Assembly: GCA_003215475.1 (NCBI GenBank)
Contig: QCKH01000011.1
Span: 1-52,592 of the forward strand
Origin: Prochlorococcus sp. AG-409-L21
Lineage (GTDB): Bacteria; Cyanobacteriota; Cyanobacteriia; PCC-6307; Cyanobiaceae
Direction: 5' to 3'
Length of the DNA stretch: 52,592 nucleotides
Below are positions 17,943 to 29,786 of this stretch, one piece after another (the stretch's first letter is position 1; every line of letters begins with the position of its first letter). The position numbers and the translations under genes are program-made. The notes under the pieces were generated by a model. That model had not been told where the DNA came from. It did not search any database and saw only the letters and a program-made list of their open reading frames with translations.

Positions 17943-18574
17943 ATGATCATTATGTTCATATTTTAAAAAATTGATTTTTGTAAGTTCAAGAGGAGATGTT
18001 ACATTGATGGAGGTAAATTCTTTGATTAATAGTGCTAATTTCTATTGTTAAGTCTATCAAATGGTGAGATATGAAAGGAATTAATTCTCATAAATAATTT
18101 CCGTAGCTTTAGTTTGGAGTCATATGGTTTTATGTTTTGGATTTATATAAGAAACGAGAATTGCGTGATCTTTCTCTCGCAGTAAACAATCCTTAATTAT
18201 CAACCCTTTGAAATGAGAATGCAATGAGCATTAAGGCTGATTGCTTTGAGAGGCAAACATAGTAATGATGGTTTCATTGAACTCAGAGGCGCCTTATGAC
18301 GGTAGACACTCCACCTGAGTATTTAATAGAAGCAGACTGACTTCTGGCTCCTGCTCCAACAGTCTCAATAATAAAATGGGCTTTTCGTCTGAAGCGACAA
18401 GGATCAATGATTTAGGTGCGTCAATTCAGTCGAAACTCTTTCTGCATCGTTTAGGTGCCCTTACAGGAGATAAGCCTTACACCTAGAAACTTGGCCCCAG
18501 GTGCCATTCGCCAGAAGCTTCGACATCTCAGAATCTATTGTTTTGGTTAATTAAACTTTTTAGAATAACTAAAT
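17943..18574. other. Gene-poor region, possible non-coding RNA ending at the terminator
   Basis: About 630 bases with no convincing protein gene on either strand; the longest ATG frames are under 40 codons. The sequence changes from AT-rich (17943-18230) to more mixed composition (18230-18540). The latter holds a 9-base direct repeat TTTAGGTGC at 18411 and 18450 and short stems (AGGTG at 18453-18457 with CACCT at 18480-18484). It ends at a perfect terminator. One frame from ATG 18296 reads MTVDTPPEYLIEAD and is then broken by several stops, so a decayed gene is an alternative. tmRNA, RNase P RNA and SRP RNA hallmarks were looked for and not found. Confidence 0.45.
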
Positions 18575-18611
18575 CAAAAAGATAGGGGCCTTTTGGGCCC
18601 CTATCTTTTTG
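18575..18611. terminator. Strong bidirectional Rho-independent terminator
   Basis: A 16-bp perfect inverted repeat: left arm 18575-18590, right arm 18596-18611, loop TTTTG. The GC core GGGGCC/GGCCCC is flanked by AAAAAGAT and ATCTTTTT, so either strand gives a GC stem with a U-run. On the minus strand it lies 71 bases past tRNA-Thr; on the plus strand it would end any transcript of the gene-poor region. Confidence 0.85.
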
Positions 18612-18681
18612 CAAAAATGCTAACTTGTTTTGAGAAATCATCAATTCTCAACTGATTTTTTTCCTTTCCTTTGGGAAATGA

Positions 18682-18753
18682 TGCCGGTGAGCGGAATTGA
18701 ACCGCTGGCCTACTGGTTACGAATCAGTTGCTCTACCCCTGAGCTACACCGGC
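18682..18753 (-). tRNA. tRNA-Thr (anticodon CGT)
   Basis: A 72-base cloverleaf on the minus strand. The acceptor GCCGGTG pairs with CACCGGC with discriminator A. The D arm is AGCTCAGGGGTAGAGC, the anticodon loop TTCGTAA with CGT, and the T arm GCGGTTCAATTCCGC. CCA is not encoded. It reads ACG codons. The innermost anticodon-stem pair (31-39) is A-C rather than Watson-Crick. It is divergent from the DUF3493 gene. Confidence 0.93.
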
Positions 18754-18811
18754 ATTAAATCTAACTTTACAGTTTGGTTTATCTATTCTTATTATCATTT
18801 TAAAGATTATC

Positions 18812-19042
18812 TTGAACTTAGATCCAAAACTTAGAGAAAAGCTCTTAAAAGAGTCTCGCCAGCCTTTTAAAGGGGTTCGTAGAGTTATTTGGATAGCATT
18901 GTCTGCTTCTGCAGGCATTGGTCTATTAATTATGGGCATCAGATTTTCTACTGGTGAAACTGTACAAATGAATGATTTTATAATTCAAGTATTGGCTTTC
19001 TTATTATTTGGCACTTTATTTTATTTTGATAGGTCTAACTAA
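18812..19042 (+). CDS. DUF3493 small membrane protein
   Basis: A 76-residue protein with a short basic N-terminus (LDPKLREKLLKESRQPFKGVRRVIW) and two hydrophobic helices at about 26-45 and 54-72, so both ends should face the same side. The pattern matches DUF3493, conserved in cyanobacteria and plant chloroplasts, with no settled function. TTG 18812 is the only good start in frame. It faces away from tRNA-Thr and converges on the 3' end of infB. Confidence 0.75.
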   Translation: MNLDPKLREKLLKESRQPFKGVRRVIWIALSASAGIGLLIMGIRFSTGETVQMNDFIIQVLAFLLFGTLFYFDRSN

Positions 19043-19123
19043 AAATATTTTAAGGATGGTATGAGAATATTTGAGGTTTGCTTTTAAGAAACAGATTGGA
19101 TAAAAACTCAGCTTGATTTTGAA

Positions 19124-22100
19124 TTAAGTATTTAATTTTCGACGTTGTGTTACTAATTTATAACCTTCAATTATGTCCCCTTCTTTCCAATTTGCAAACC
19201 TATCGCAGCCTATACCGCATTCAAAACCACTTGAGACATCTTTAACGACATCTTTATTACGTCTTAAGGAATCAAGATCACCTTCAAATACTATTTGATC
19301 ACCTCTTCTGACTCGAACTCGACAATTTCTTTGTAGCTTTCCATTAGTTATATAACAACCTGCTACCGCACTCTTGCCAATTGTGAAGATAGCTCTTACT
19401 TCGGCTTCCCCAGTTTTTTCTTCAACCATGTCAGGTTCTAAGAGACCTTCCATTGCTAATTGGATATCTTCTAGCAATTTATAAATAATGTCATAATCCC
19501 GAACGTCTACATTATTAGCATCTGCGGCCTTTTTCGCTCCAGAAGCCATAGATGTGTTAAACCCAATGATCACTGCTCCAGAAGCTGCAGCTAGATCAAC
19601 ATCGGTTTCAGTGATTTCACCTGGAGCTGAGAGAAGTACCCTTACTTGAACTTCATCTTTTGGTAATTGTTCTAATGATCCAAGTATTGCTTCGACACTG
19701 CCTTGTACATCAGCTTTCAGAATGAGATTTAGTTCTTTTAGATCCCCTTCATTTGCTTGCCCTGACATTGTGGAGAGTGATACTCGCCGTGAAGCCATTT
19801 GTTGAGCAAGACGAGTAGCACGAGCATCTGAAGCTCTTTCCCCTACTACACTTCTGGCTGACTTCTCATCTGGATATACTTCGAATTCATCACCTGCTGT
19901 GGGGACTTCATTAAATCCAAGAGCTTCTACGGGAAAAGAAGGGCCAGCTTTTTTGAGCCGCTTTCCATTTTCATCAACCATTGCTCTAACTTTTCCAAGG
20001 ACAGTTCCTGCTGCTAACACATCACCGGATTTTAGAGTGCCATTTTGCACTAATAATGTTGCAACAGGACCTTTTGCTTTATCAAGATGTGCTTCTATTA
20101 CAGTTCCTTTGGCTAGTCGATCTGGGTTTGCTTGAAGATCCTCAACTTCCGTCACCAGAAGAATCATTTCAAGTAATTTGTCTATATTTTCCCCTTTAAT
20201 TGCACTTACAGGGACCATTACAACATCACCACCCCATTCTTCAGCCACTAGTTCCCGATCAGATAGCTCTTGTTTAACACGATCAGGAGAAGCTCCTTCT
20301 TTGTCAGTTTTATTTATTGCCACTACTATCGGTACTTTTGCAGCTCTTGCATGACTAATTGCTTCTAACGTTTGAGGACGTACACCATCATCTGCAGCCA
20401 CTACTAGTACTGCCACATCTGTGACTTTTGTCCCTCTGGCTCGCATTGCTGTAAATGCTTCATGACCAGGTGTATCTAGAAATGTAAGCTTACGTAGATT
20501 TTTATCATGCTCTACTTCTACTTGGTATGCGCCTATATGTTGAGTAATACCTCCAGCTTCTCCAGAAGCAACTCTGGCTTTGCGAATAGCATCTAGAAGA
20601 CTTGTTTTTCCATGATCCACATGTCCCATAACTGTTACTACTGGAGGTCGTCTGATTAGGTGCTTAATATCTGTTTCCTCGATCATGTCTGTTGTTTTCT
20701 TTGCAGCTTCTTCTACATCGTCTTGTAAGACAGGCACTCCAAACTCTTCTGCAACAGTTTCAATAGTTGAAAGATCAAGTGATTGGGTCACTGTTGCTGT
20801 TATTCCTTTAAAGAAAAGAGATTTAATTATTTCTGAGCTCTCTACACTAAGTTTGTCGGCTAGTTCTTGGACTGTGATGTTATCTTCAGGGACAATAATC
20901 ATCTCTGGTCTGATTTGTTTAGCCTCACGAGCAGCTCGCAATTCCATTGCTCTTCTTCGTTGTCTTTGTCGAGTGGACTCTTTTTTACGTTTTTTAAGAG
21001 CTCCGGTTGGTTTGGAAGCAGGTTTCTTTTTTATTGATGGCTTAGAAGGACGAGCAAGACTTGCGGAAAGAACAACAGCATCTTGACCTCCTGCAAAACC
21101 ACTTGTTTCTGCAGTTAATGCATCATCGTTTTCTCCAATGATATGAACTTTTTGACGTTGTTTTTGAGGTGATTTATTTCTTAGTGCTTCTAATTTTGCG
21201 GCATCATCCCAATCTGGTTTTCTTTTTCTTGCAGAACCTGGTGAGCCACTTCTAAGAGGAGGCCTTTTAGGAGCAGCTGACGGAGTAGGTCTATTGCTAG
21301 GGGGTTTAGCAGTTGATGTCCCATCTCTTCTTACTGGTTTAGGGGCTTCATTACGCTTTACAGGAGGAGAAACGTTACTTGTTGGCTTTTGTAATTGCAT
21401 AAGCTCACCAGGAGCAACTGGTTTCCTCATGCCAGGAGGCATTCCAGGACGCGAACGCATTTGTTGAGAACGACCTCCACCGCCTCCTTCTAGACGTCTT
21501 GGAGGACCTTGACGTGAATTTGAATTTGTTTGAGATCTTTGATTTGGTACACCTGGTCGGTAATTCCCATCTTTAGAACCTCTATCAAAATTATTGGTTT
21601 TATTATTGCGTCTGATAGGTGCCCCTACTAGCTCTACCTTATTCCCCTTCGAGGGAGGAGATTGTCCAGGCTTGTTTTGACGATTATTTGGAATATTTGC
21701 TCCATGAGCTTTATTCGATAGGGGTTTTGGAGGAATGTTTTTTCTTTGTGATTGTCCTGAAGGAATAGGCCTCCCTCTATTACTCTGATTATTGATTTGT
21801 GGTTGTCCCTGTTGACGAGGGGGTGGGGCAATGGGCCTTTGAGGAGGTTTTGCTTGAGTTGCTTTCTGTACGAATTGTGATTTGTTTTGGAGAATTTGTT
21901 TAGGTGACTTTGTAACTAATCCTGGTGCTTTGTTGATTGGTCTTGCTTGAGGCTTTCCAATAATATTTGGCTTCGCTTTAGGTTGAGGATTTTTATTTAT
22001 TGAAGAAGGTTTTCTGGCAATAGGCGCCTTAATTTCTTGAACTTTAGTTCTTGGAGCAGTGGGGGCTTTTAGTTTATTTGGAGCTCCTAAGGGGTTGTTT

Positions 22101-22555
22101 GATTGAGATTTAGTTTCTGTGGAATTTTTAGAATGATTTGTAGATCTAGGATGTGAAGTCTTTAAGGTGGTATTGCCGGTTGAATTTTCTTTAGAGGGAT
22201 TTTTAGTAGACTTTACAACTTCTTTGTGGGGAGTTTTTGGCTTGTTAGCTAGTTTCGCTTGCTTATTGTCAATACTTTTTTCCGTGATTTGCGTTGATGT
22301 TTTTTGAGGAGTTGAAACTGCCTTCTTGAAAGAAAGTATTTCTTTAGTGTTTTTAGGCTTTATTTGGCTTGATGTTTTTGTCTTTGTTTTCTCTTTTAAT
22401 AACTTTTTGATTTTAATTGCATCTATCTCACTAATAGAGCTGCTATGACTTTTGGCAGAAATTGAGAGTTTTTTGGCAGCATCAAGCACATCCTTATTTT
22501 CCAGATTTAAGTCTCTGGAAAGTTCGTAGATCCTGATTTTGCCGCTGCTTGTCAT
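19124..22555 (-). CDS. infB: Translation initiation factor IF-2
   Basis: GTPase that places initiator fMet-tRNA on the 30S subunit. At 1143 residues it is long. An IF2N helix domain lies at about 5-50, followed by some 450 residues of low-complexity Pro/Gln/Asn/Lys/Arg-rich linker. A second IF2N-like domain ([16 protein letters not shown]) comes before the G domain with GHVDHGKT at 644-651, DTPGHEAF and NKTD. C-terminal beta-barrels and the fMet-tRNA-binding domain end the protein. The long basic linker is usual for cyanobacterial IF-2. Last gene of the rimP-nusA-ylxR-infB operon, 66 bases after ylxR. Confidence 0.97.
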   Translation of the reverse strand: MTSSGKIRIYELSRDLNLENKDVLDAAKKLSISAKSHSSSISEIDAIKIKKLLKEKTKTKTSSQIKPKNTKEILSFKKAVSTPQKTSTQITEKSIDNKQAKLANKPKTPHKEVVKSTKNPSKENSTGNTTLKTSHPRSTNHSKNSTETKSQSNNPLGAPNKLKAPTAPRTKVQEIKAPIARKPSSINKNPQPKAKPNIIGKPQARPINKAPGLVTKSPKQILQNKSQFVQKATQAKPPQRPIAPPPRQQGQPQINNQSNRGRPIPSGQSQRKNIPPKPLSNKAHGANIPNNRQNKPGQSPPSKGNKVELVGAPIRRNNKTNNFDRGSKDGNYRPGVPNQRSQTNSNSRQGPPRRLEGGGGGRSQQMRSRPGMPPGMRKPVAPGELMQLQKPTSNVSPPVKRNEAPKPVRRDGTSTAKPPSNRPTPSAAPKRPPLRSGSPGSARKRKPDWDDAAKLEALRNKSPQKQRQKVHIIGENDDALTAETSGFAGGQDAVVLSASLARPSKPSIKKKPASKPTGALKKRKKESTRQRQRRRAMELRAAREAKQIRPEMIIVPEDNITVQELADKLSVESSEIIKSLFFKGITATVTQSLDLSTIETVAEEFGVPVLQDDVEEAAKKTTDMIEETDIKHLIRRPPVVTVMGHVDHGKTSLLDAIRKARVASGEAGGITQHIGAYQVEVEHDKNLRKLTFLDTPGHEAFTAMRARGTKVTDVAVLVVAADDGVRPQTLEAISHARAAKVPIVVAINKTDKEGASPDRVKQELSDRELVAEEWGGDVVMVPVSAIKGENIDKLLEMILLVTEVEDLQANPDRLAKGTVIEAHLDKAKGPVATLLVQNGTLKSGDVLAAGTVLGKVRAMVDENGKRLKKAGPSFPVEALGFNEVPTAGDEFEVYPDEKSARSVVGERASDARATRLAQQMASRRVSLSTMSGQANEGDLKELNLILKADVQGSVEAILGSLEQLPKDEVQVRVLLSAPGEITETDVDLAAASGAVIIGFNTSMASGAKKAADANNVDVRDYDIIYKLLEDIQLAMEGLLEPDMVEEKTGEAEVRAIFTIGKSAVAGCYITNGKLQRNCRVRVRRGDQIVFEGDLDSLRRNKDVVKDVSSGFECGIGCDRFANWKEGDIIEGYKLVTQRRKLNT

Positions 22556-22621
22556 TAAATTTTGGAGTGGATGCTGGCAATCGGTGTGAAAAGGTTCCGT
22601 GATTTAGTGGAACACCTCTAT

Positions 22622-22900
22622 TTATATTGCCTCAGTAATTGAATCATTGCCGTGATTTAATCGATTTTGCAGCACCTCTATAACACTTACATCTACCTGA
22701 CATCTCAGGGCTTTTTGTAAACGTTTTCGCTGCAAAGCTTCTTTTAAGCAGTTCTCATTTGGGCAAAGATAGGCTGATCGGCCCATACCATTGTTAAGAA
22801 CTATGCCATCCTTATAGTCCCTGACTACTCTCCAGAGATGCTTTCTATCTAAAAGCTTTCTACAGGAAACACAGCGACGCAGGACGAGTTTTTGCTTCAC
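22622..22900 (-). CDS. ylxR: YlxR/RnpM-family RNA-binding protein
   Basis: A 92-residue basic protein of the YlxR (DUF448) family. It has LRRCVSCRKLLDRKHLWRVVR near the N-terminus, the GRSAYLCPNENCLKEAL motif (GRGAYLC in most members) and a Lys/Arg helix KRLQKALR. The Bacillus member binds RNase P RNA and modulates it. GTG start overlaps the nusA stop by 4 bases (GTGA), so translation is likely coupled. Its place between nusA and infB is conserved across bacteria. Confidence 0.9.
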   Translation of the reverse strand: MKQKLVLRRCVSCRKLLDRKHLWRVVRDYKDGIVLNNGMGRSAYLCPNENCLKEALQRKRLQKALRCQVDVSVIEVLQNRLNHGNDSITEAI

Positions 22901-24318
22901 CGGGCCCTATCCTCTTCATTCGCTTCGGAATCTTCTACATAAGAATCTTTACTTTCTTGTTCATCAAGATTGTTACTTGAATTTATATCTGCTTCTTTTT
23001 CCATTTCTTCAGAAGAGTCTTCATCATCTTCAGGTAGAGGATAAAGCTCCCTTAAGCGCGCATCTTCTTCTGCTCTTGCGGCTTGTTCAGCAGCCAAACG
23101 GCTCTCTGCTTCCTTTTGAAGTGCTTCTTCTTCTTCTCTTTGAGAAATAAGTTCTGAGACAATTTCATCTTCGGCAGCTTGATCATATTCTTGAGAATTC
23201 TTGATATCGATTTTCCAGCCAGTTAATCGTGCAGCTAATCTGACATTTTGGCCTTCTCTTCCTATTGCTAAGCTTAGTTGATCAGGAGGAACAAGCACAT
23301 GTGCATGTTGACCTTCTGGGTCTACAAGTCTTACTACTTCTACTCTCGCAGGGCTAAGAGAATTACAAATATATTGAACTGGATCAGATGACCAACGTAT
23401 TACATCGATTTTTTCACCTCTAAGTTCATTTACTACTTGTTGAATTCTGGATCCTCTCGCACCAATACATGCACCAACTGGGTCAACCTCTCTCTCAATA
23501 CTATCAACAGCTACTTTTGTTCTAGGACCTACAGATCTAGTAGGGGGGTTTGCTTCACGTGCTACAGCCACGATTCGAACAGAACCTTCTTGGATTTCAG
23601 GCACTTCATTTTCAAATAAATAAACCACTAATCCAGCATTAGCTCTGCTTACAAAAAGCTGAGGCCCTCTTCTTGGAATCTCACTGACTTCTTTCAGAAA
23701 TACTTTGAAAGTTGCATTAGCGCGATAGTTGTCGTTGGGTAATTGGTCTCTTCTGGGTAACTCTGCTTCAACTTCTGGTCTTCCTATTCCAGAACTAACT
23801 GCCATGATTACAGATTGACGTTCAAAGCGTATTACTCGAGCAGTCAGTACAGGGTCTTCAAGATCTGCAAATTCTTCTTGAATCATTTTTCGCTGCTGAT
23901 CTCGCAACTTTTGAGCAAGAACTTGTTTGGTAGCAGCAGCTGCCATCCTGCCAAACTCTTCCTTTTCTGGAGTTACATCTAGTACTACTGTGTCCCCAGT
24001 TTGAGCATCTTCAGCCACTTGCATGACTTCTGAAAGAGCTATTTGATGGTCTTCGCTTTCAACTTCATCAACAATTATTTTGCTAGCTAGAACTCTATAA
24101 CCTTCTTCATCAAGATCTAAACCAATATCAAAATTGCTGAAATACTCTTCTTCAAAAGGATTTTCATTTATTCCTAAATAAAGAGTCTTTCTATACCTTT
24201 CATAGCCTTTAAGTAAAGCCTCTCTAAGAGCAGTTTCAACGACTTGAGTAGGGAGTTTCTTCTCCTCACTAATGTCTTCGATTAAATTATTGAGTCCGGG
24301 AAGAAGAACTAATGCCAT
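22897..24318 (-). CDS. nusA: Transcription termination/antitermination factor NusA
   Basis: RNA polymerase-associated factor that affects pausing, termination and antitermination. The order is an N-terminal polymerase-binding domain (about 1-130), an S1 domain, then two KH domains (EVDPVGACIGARGSRIQQVVNEL and LAIGREGQNVRLAARLTGW). A C-terminal tail of about 90 residues is very rich in Glu and Asp. It lacks the acidic repeats of the Escherichia protein. The 473 residues fit cyanobacterial NusA. It lies 47 bases after rimP and overlaps ylxR by 4 bases. Confidence 0.96.
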   Translation of the reverse strand: MALVLLPGLNNLIEDISEEKKLPTQVVETALREALLKGYERYRKTLYLGINENPFEEEYFSNFDIGLDLDEEGYRVLASKIIVDEVESEDHQIALSEVMQVAEDAQTGDTVVLDVTPEKEEFGRMAAAATKQVLAQKLRDQQRKMIQEEFADLEDPVLTARVIRFERQSVIMAVSSGIGRPEVEAELPRRDQLPNDNYRANATFKVFLKEVSEIPRRGPQLFVSRANAGLVVYLFENEVPEIQEGSVRIVAVAREANPPTRSVGPRTKVAVDSIEREVDPVGACIGARGSRIQQVVNELRGEKIDVIRWSSDPVQYICNSLSPARVEVVRLVDPEGQHAHVLVPPDQLSLAIGREGQNVRLAARLTGWKIDIKNSQEYDQAAEDEIVSELISQREEEEALQKEAESRLAAEQAARAEEDARLRELYPLPEDDEDSSEEMEKEADINSSNNLDEQESKDSYVEDSEANEEDRAR

Positions 24319-24365
24319 CGATGATGGAAATGAAAATTGGAATGAAAGAAGTGAGGATATTTATG

Positions 24366-24836
24366 CTATCCAGTTGGGCTTGTTAACCTAACTTGAATAA
24401 CATTCTCTCGAGGGATTTTGCTCATTTTCCCTTTGATATTTATAAGTAGGTGTTCTTTTGACCTAGTGTGAAGGAGTCCATTCTTTTGAAGTACTTTAGA
24501 GCTGTTATTGCTTTTTGTAGAGACTTCAATAGGGAATCCTTTGAAAGTTTGAAATTCTTTATCAGTTTCAAGAATATCATTTAGACCAGGACTGCTGATT
24601 TCAAGAACATAGGGTTTATTCATAAGCTTAGAGTCTTCTATGGAATTACTGATTTGCCCACTGAAGCGAGCACAATCTTCTAGAGAAATATATTCACCAT
24701 CCTTACGTGTAATTTGAACTTGAATTGTCATAGGCTTGATTTGAGCAAATAATTTTAAACCAACTATTTCAAAGCCCTCTTTATTAGCTGTAATTGCAGC
24801 AAGATGGTCTAAATCTCTGACGATTTGATTAGTCAA
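24366..24836 (-). CDS. rimP: Ribosome maturation factor RimP
   Basis: Assembly factor for the 30S subunit. The 156 residues show the two-domain RimP layout, with GFEIVGLKLF near the N-terminus, SLEDCARFSGQISNSIED in the middle and YVLEISSPGLNDIL at the domain junction. TTG start; no ATG lies in frame upstream within reach. It is first in the rimP-nusA-ylxR-infB operon. A compact GC hairpin sits 16-33 bases upstream, where it would be in the mRNA leader. Confidence 0.93.
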   Translation of the reverse strand: MTNQIVRDLDHLAAITANKEGFEIVGLKLFAQIKPMTIQVQITRKDGEYISLEDCARFSGQISNSIEDSKLMNKPYVLEISSPGLNDILETDKEFQTFKGFPIEVSTKSNNSSKVLQKNGLLHTRSKEHLLINIKGKMSKIPRENVIQVRLTSPTG

Positions 24837-24851
24837 GTAAGAGGCTGGCTA

Positions 24852-24869
24852 GTTGGGCATAAGCCCAAC
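24852..24869. promoter_or_regulatory. Hairpin in the rimP operon leader
   Basis: Perfect 7-bp inverted repeat GTTGGGC/GCCCAAC with a 4-base ATAA loop. On the minus strand it lies just before the TTG of rimP. No U-run follows it on the minus strand; on the plus strand AGTTTTAG follows, which is weak for a terminator. It may tune translation or RNA stability of the nusA operon. Confidence 0.45.
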
Positions 24870-24973
24870 AGTTTTAGATTTAACCTGCCTCCCAAAAAGA
24901 GGAAACCGTCAGGCAAATTAATTCTAATAGATCATCTTTGACTTTTCTATATCTTTAAAGCTTTTTATTTTGA

Positions 24974-26164
<1,191 letters not shown>

Positions 26165-26200
26165 AAAATTTTGATCAAGATTTGCTAGATCTTTTTAAAG

Positions 26201-26914
26201 ATGGTTGATTTACAAACACAAATGAAAATAGCTGTAGCAGATGCAGCTGTCGAACAAATTGAAGATGGCATGGTCGTTGGGCTTGGTTCAGGATCGACTG
26301 CGGCATTAATGATCAAATCTTTAGCAGCAAAAATCAAAGACGGTTCACTTAAAGACATTGTTGGAGTAACAACTTCTTTTCAAGGAGAGGTCCTTGCATC
26401 AGAACTTCAAATACCATTAAGAGCTTTTTCAGCAGTTAATACTATTGATATAGCCATTGATGGTGCTGATGAGGTAGACCCTTCTCTTCAGTTAATAAAA
26501 GGAGGGGGCGCTTGTCATGTTCAAGAAAAACTCGTTGCATCTATTGCAGAACGTTTTGTTGTAGTAGTTGATTCAACTAAACTTGTGGAGAAGTTGAATT
26601 TAAATTTTAAGTTGCCTGTTGAAGTTTTGCCTAATGCTTGGAAATCTGTTCTTAAAAAATTAGAGGATATACATGGGGTTTCTGAACTTAGAATGGCTCA
26701 AAAGAAAGCAGGACCAATTGTTACTGATCAAGGAAATTTAGTGCTTGATGTATGTTTCAAGAATGGTATTCAGAACCCTGAAGATCTTGAAAATACTATT
26801 AATAATATCCCTGGGGTATTAGAGAATGGTTTATTTGTAAATCTTGCAGATGAGGTTCTTATAGGAGAAATTAAAGATGGAATAACAAAAATTAATCGCT
26901 TGAAGAAGAATTAG
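26201..26914 (+). CDS. rpiA: Ribose-5-phosphate isomerase A
   Basis: Interconverts ribose-5-phosphate and ribulose-5-phosphate in the Calvin and pentose phosphate cycles. It has the phosphate loop [13 protein letters not shown], the catalytic [18 protein letters not shown] and later [11 protein letters not shown]. The 237 residues are normal. ATG start. It lies just after the HtrA gene and converges on hisD, overlapping it by 23 bases at the 3' end. Confidence 0.96.
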   Translation: MVDLQTQMKIAVADAAVEQIEDGMVVGLGSGSTAALMIKSLAAKIKDGSLKDIVGVTTSFQGEVLASELQIPLRAFSAVNTIDIAIDGADEVDPSLQLIKGGGACHVQEKLVASIAERFVVVVDSTKLVEKLNLNFKLPVEVLPNAWKSVLKKLEDIHGVSELRMAQKKAGPIVTDQGNLVLDVCFKNGIQNPEDLENTINNIPGVLENGLFVNLADEVLIGEIKDGITKINRLKKN

Positions 26915-28214
26915 ATAGGCGAATTTCTATAGATTTAGCATGGCTATGAAGACCTTCACTATTAGCTAATTCAATAATTTGATCACTCGTATTTATTAGA
27001 GCTTCTTGAGAAAAATTTATTATTGATGTGTTTTTCATAAATGTTTCTACACTTAGAGCGCTACTAAATCTTGCTGTACCTGAAGTAGGTAAAGTGTGGT
27101 TCGGTCCAGCAAGATAGTCTCCCGCAGCTTCTGGACTCCAAGGACCCAAAAATATTGCTCCAGCATTTTTTATTTGAGAAGCAAATTTTAAAGGTTGTTC
27201 AATTAACAATTCCAGATGTTCAGGAGCAAATCGATTGCTTAAGACTGCGCATGATTGAAGATCCTTACAAATTATGATTATCCCCCAATCTTTAAGGGAT
27301 TGTTTACAAATATCCTGGCGTGGATGTTCTTGTAATTGATTTTCTATTTCCGAGTTGATTTGATTAGCAAGATCTGAATCGGTAGTTAATAAAATAGCTG
27401 CAGCTAAAGGGTCATGCTCTGCTTGGGCTAATAGATCTGAACATACTTGTTTTAGGTCAGCAGTATGGTCAGCAATAATTAGGACTTCACTAGGACCTGC
27501 TAGAGAGTCAATTCCTACTTGCCCATATACAGATTTCTTTGCCAAAGTTACATAAATATTTCCTGGCCCACTTATTACATCTACAGATGGAATTGATTCC
27601 GTTCCAAAAGCAAGTGCCCCTATTGCTTGAGCACCACCAATCCTGAAAATCTTCTTGATACCAGAGATATAAGCTGCAGCCAGCACTGTTCTATTGAGCT
27701 CGCCATCATGATTTGCTGGCGATACCATTATGAGTTCTTCAACCCCTGCAACAATTGCAGGTATTGCATTCATTAAGACAGTACTTGGATATGCCGCTCT
27801 ACCTCCTGGTACATAAATTCCTGCTTTCTGCACAGGACTCCATCTTCTCCCTAGATGTTCACCATATGCGCCTTCAAAAATAAAATCCTTTGGAGTTTGC
27901 TCCTTATGGAATTTTTCAATTCGTTCCTTTGCAAGTTTTAAGGCCTCTTGCAATTGCTTTGGAGTTTGAACCCAGGCTTCATAAGTTTGTTCAGTAGAGA
28001 TCTCTAGAGGGGCAGGTACAAAACCATCAAATTCTTTTGTAAACCTGATTAATGCTTCATCCCCAGATTGTTTAACTTCTTTTAAGATCCCTTCGACTTT
28101 ACAGATAACGTCTTTTTGACAATCTAATGAAGTTCGTGCAGTTATTCGATCAAGATGTTTGACTGCTTCATCAAAGTTCCTGGTTTTGTTCAATATTTGT
28201 CTTCCTTCAGTCAA
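26892..28214 (-). CDS. hisD: Histidinol dehydrogenase
   Basis: Zinc- and NAD-dependent enzyme that oxidises histidinol to histidine in the last two steps of histidine synthesis. Motifs include [80 protein letters not shown] and FAPEHLELL. The 440 residues fit the family. TTG start at 28214. The 3' end overlaps rpiA by 23 bases, and the promoter region is shared with divergent rpsT (129 bases). Confidence 0.96.
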   Translation of the reverse strand: MTEGRQILNKTRNFDEAVKHLDRITARTSLDCQKDVICKVEGILKEVKQSGDEALIRFTKEFDGFVPAPLEISTEQTYEAWVQTPKQLQEALKLAKERIEKFHKEQTPKDFIFEGAYGEHLGRRWSPVQKAGIYVPGGRAAYPSTVLMNAIPAIVAGVEELIMVSPANHDGELNRTVLAAAYISGIKKIFRIGGAQAIGALAFGTESIPSVDVISGPGNIYVTLAKKSVYGQVGIDSLAGPSEVLIIADHTADLKQVCSDLLAQAEHDPLAAAILLTTDSDLANQINSEIENQLQEHPRQDICKQSLKDWGIIIICKDLQSCAVLSNRFAPEHLELLIEQPLKFASQIKNAGAIFLGPWSPEAAGDYLAGPNHTLPTSGTARFSSALSVETFMKNTSIINFSQEALINTSDQIIELANSEGLHSHAKSIEIRLSNSSSSD

Positions 28215-28343
28215 TCTTTTTTGGGAACTCTTCCATTAAATTAGATCGTATTCTTATTACTTGTCTTCTATTTGAACAAGATCTTTGTTTTCGTTAGCTT
28301 GCTAAGCTAATATCAAGAACTTACAGATTATTCTCTAGCCTAA

Positions 28344-28643
<300 letters not shown>

Positions 28644-28718
28644 ATTAACTTGAAAGAATTTTGCGAATAATCTAAGGAAAATCAAAGTAATAAAGATGCA
28701 ACTCTATTTTTCTCTTAA

Positions 28719-29507
28719 GTGACCATTCACCCTCTTATAGATAGTCATTGCCATATTGTCTTTTCTAATTTTAAAGACGATTTAGAAGAGGTTGCTTCAC
28801 GCTGGAGAAGTGCTGGTGTTCAAAGTCTTTTGCATGCTTGTGTAGAGCCTTCTGAGATTCCAGCGATAAAAGCTTTAGCTGATCGCTTCCCTGAACTTAG
28901 GTACTCAGTTGGAGTACATCCCCTAGATACAAAATATTGGAAAGGAGATGAGACCTTGGAAGTTTTGAGAAATGCAGCTCTCTCAGATTCTAGGGTAGTA
29001 GCAATTGGAGAACTAGGTTTGGATCTCTACAAAGAATCGAATTTAGAAGAGCAAATGAATGTATTAAGACCTCAGCTTGATCTTGCATATGAATTGGATT
29101 TGCCTGTAATAGTTCACTGCAGGGAAGCTGCATCTAATATGTGGTCACTTTTAGAAGATTTCAAAAAAAATGATCGTTTGATTCGTGGTGTTATGCATTG
29201 CTGGGGAGGTAATTTGGAAGAAATGAACAAATTTTTGGATTTAGGCTTCTTCATTAGTTTCAGTGGCACTGTAACTTTTCCCAAGGCTCAGCAAATTCAT
29301 CAATGTGCTTTAGAAGTCCCTCAAGACCGTTTCTTGATTGAAACAGATTGCCCTTTCCTGGCTCCTGTCCCAATGAGAGGGAAGCGCAATGAACCTGCTT
29401 TTGTTGAGGCTGTTGCTTCCAAAATTGCTGAAATTAGACATCAAAGTTTTGCTTCTATTGCAAAAAGCAGCGTTGCTAATGCAAGAATATTGTTTGGTTT
29501 ACCATAA
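28719..29507 (+). CDS. tatD: TatD-family metal-dependent DNase/hydrolase
   Basis: A 262-residue metallohydrolase of the TatD family, a TIM-barrel exonuclease in studied members. Metal ligands include the N-terminal DSHCH (His10, His12), GELGLDLY with its Glu, PVIVHCREA, GVMHCWGG and the C-terminal ETDCPFLAPVPMRGKRNEP. GTG start. It lies between rpsT and rpoB. No Tat secretion genes are nearby, so a nuclease role in DNA repair or nucleotide turnover is more likely than protein export. Confidence 0.93.
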   Translation: MTIHPLIDSHCHIVFSNFKDDLEEVASRWRSAGVQSLLHACVEPSEIPAIKALADRFPELRYSVGVHPLDTKYWKGDETLEVLRNAALSDSRVVAIGELGLDLYKESNLEEQMNVLRPQLDLAYELDLPVIVHCREAASNMWSLLEDFKKNDRLIRGVMHCWGGNLEEMNKFLDLGFFISFSGTVTFPKAQQIHQCALEVPQDRFLIETDCPFLAPVPMRGKRNEPAFVEAVASKIAEIRHQSFASIAKSSVANARILFGLP

Positions 29508-29786
29508 ATTTAGAAATTTATATAGGAAAAAGAAACCTATTGAGTGTAGTATTGAATATTGTCTTGGCTTGGCGTGGTCCACTGCGTCTTTACCTTGAGA
29601 AGTCTAGTTTCTTCAAGAGTTTTTGTTGAAGACCGCCGTTCTGATTCGATTTCATTGAGCCATTGAGTTCTTTGCATCCTCTCAATTTTTAAGGGGATCA
29701 TTATCAATGTGTTTTGATTGACGTCGTTTTTAGGCCTTGTTCAGTCCCAAGACGAGTTCCTTCCTTTAGCAGCAGCAGGTTCTCGA

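Noticed and set aside
18200-18574. Two-piece tmRNA gene, known in marine picocyanobacteria
   Set aside because: No tag frame resembling ANKIV...APVAA, no T-arm with TTCGA/TTCAA in a proper stem and no GGGGC start were found on either strand.
18200-18574. RNase P RNA or SRP RNA
   Set aside because: The conserved GAGGAAAGTC region of RNase P RNA and the GGAAGGAAGCAG-like apical loop of SRP RNA are absent.
17577-18753. Integrated element at the 3' end of tRNA-Thr
   Set aside because: No integrase or transposase and no second copy of the tRNA 3' end were seen in the region.
20685-21086. 133-codon plus-strand frame inside infB
   Set aside because: It lies wholly opposite the conserved IF-2 coding sequence, has no family resemblance and no ribosome binding site.
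29718-29786. Longer rpoB from TTG 29718
   Set aside because: The ATG at 29787 gives the usual length and N-terminus for marine picocyanobacterial RpoB.
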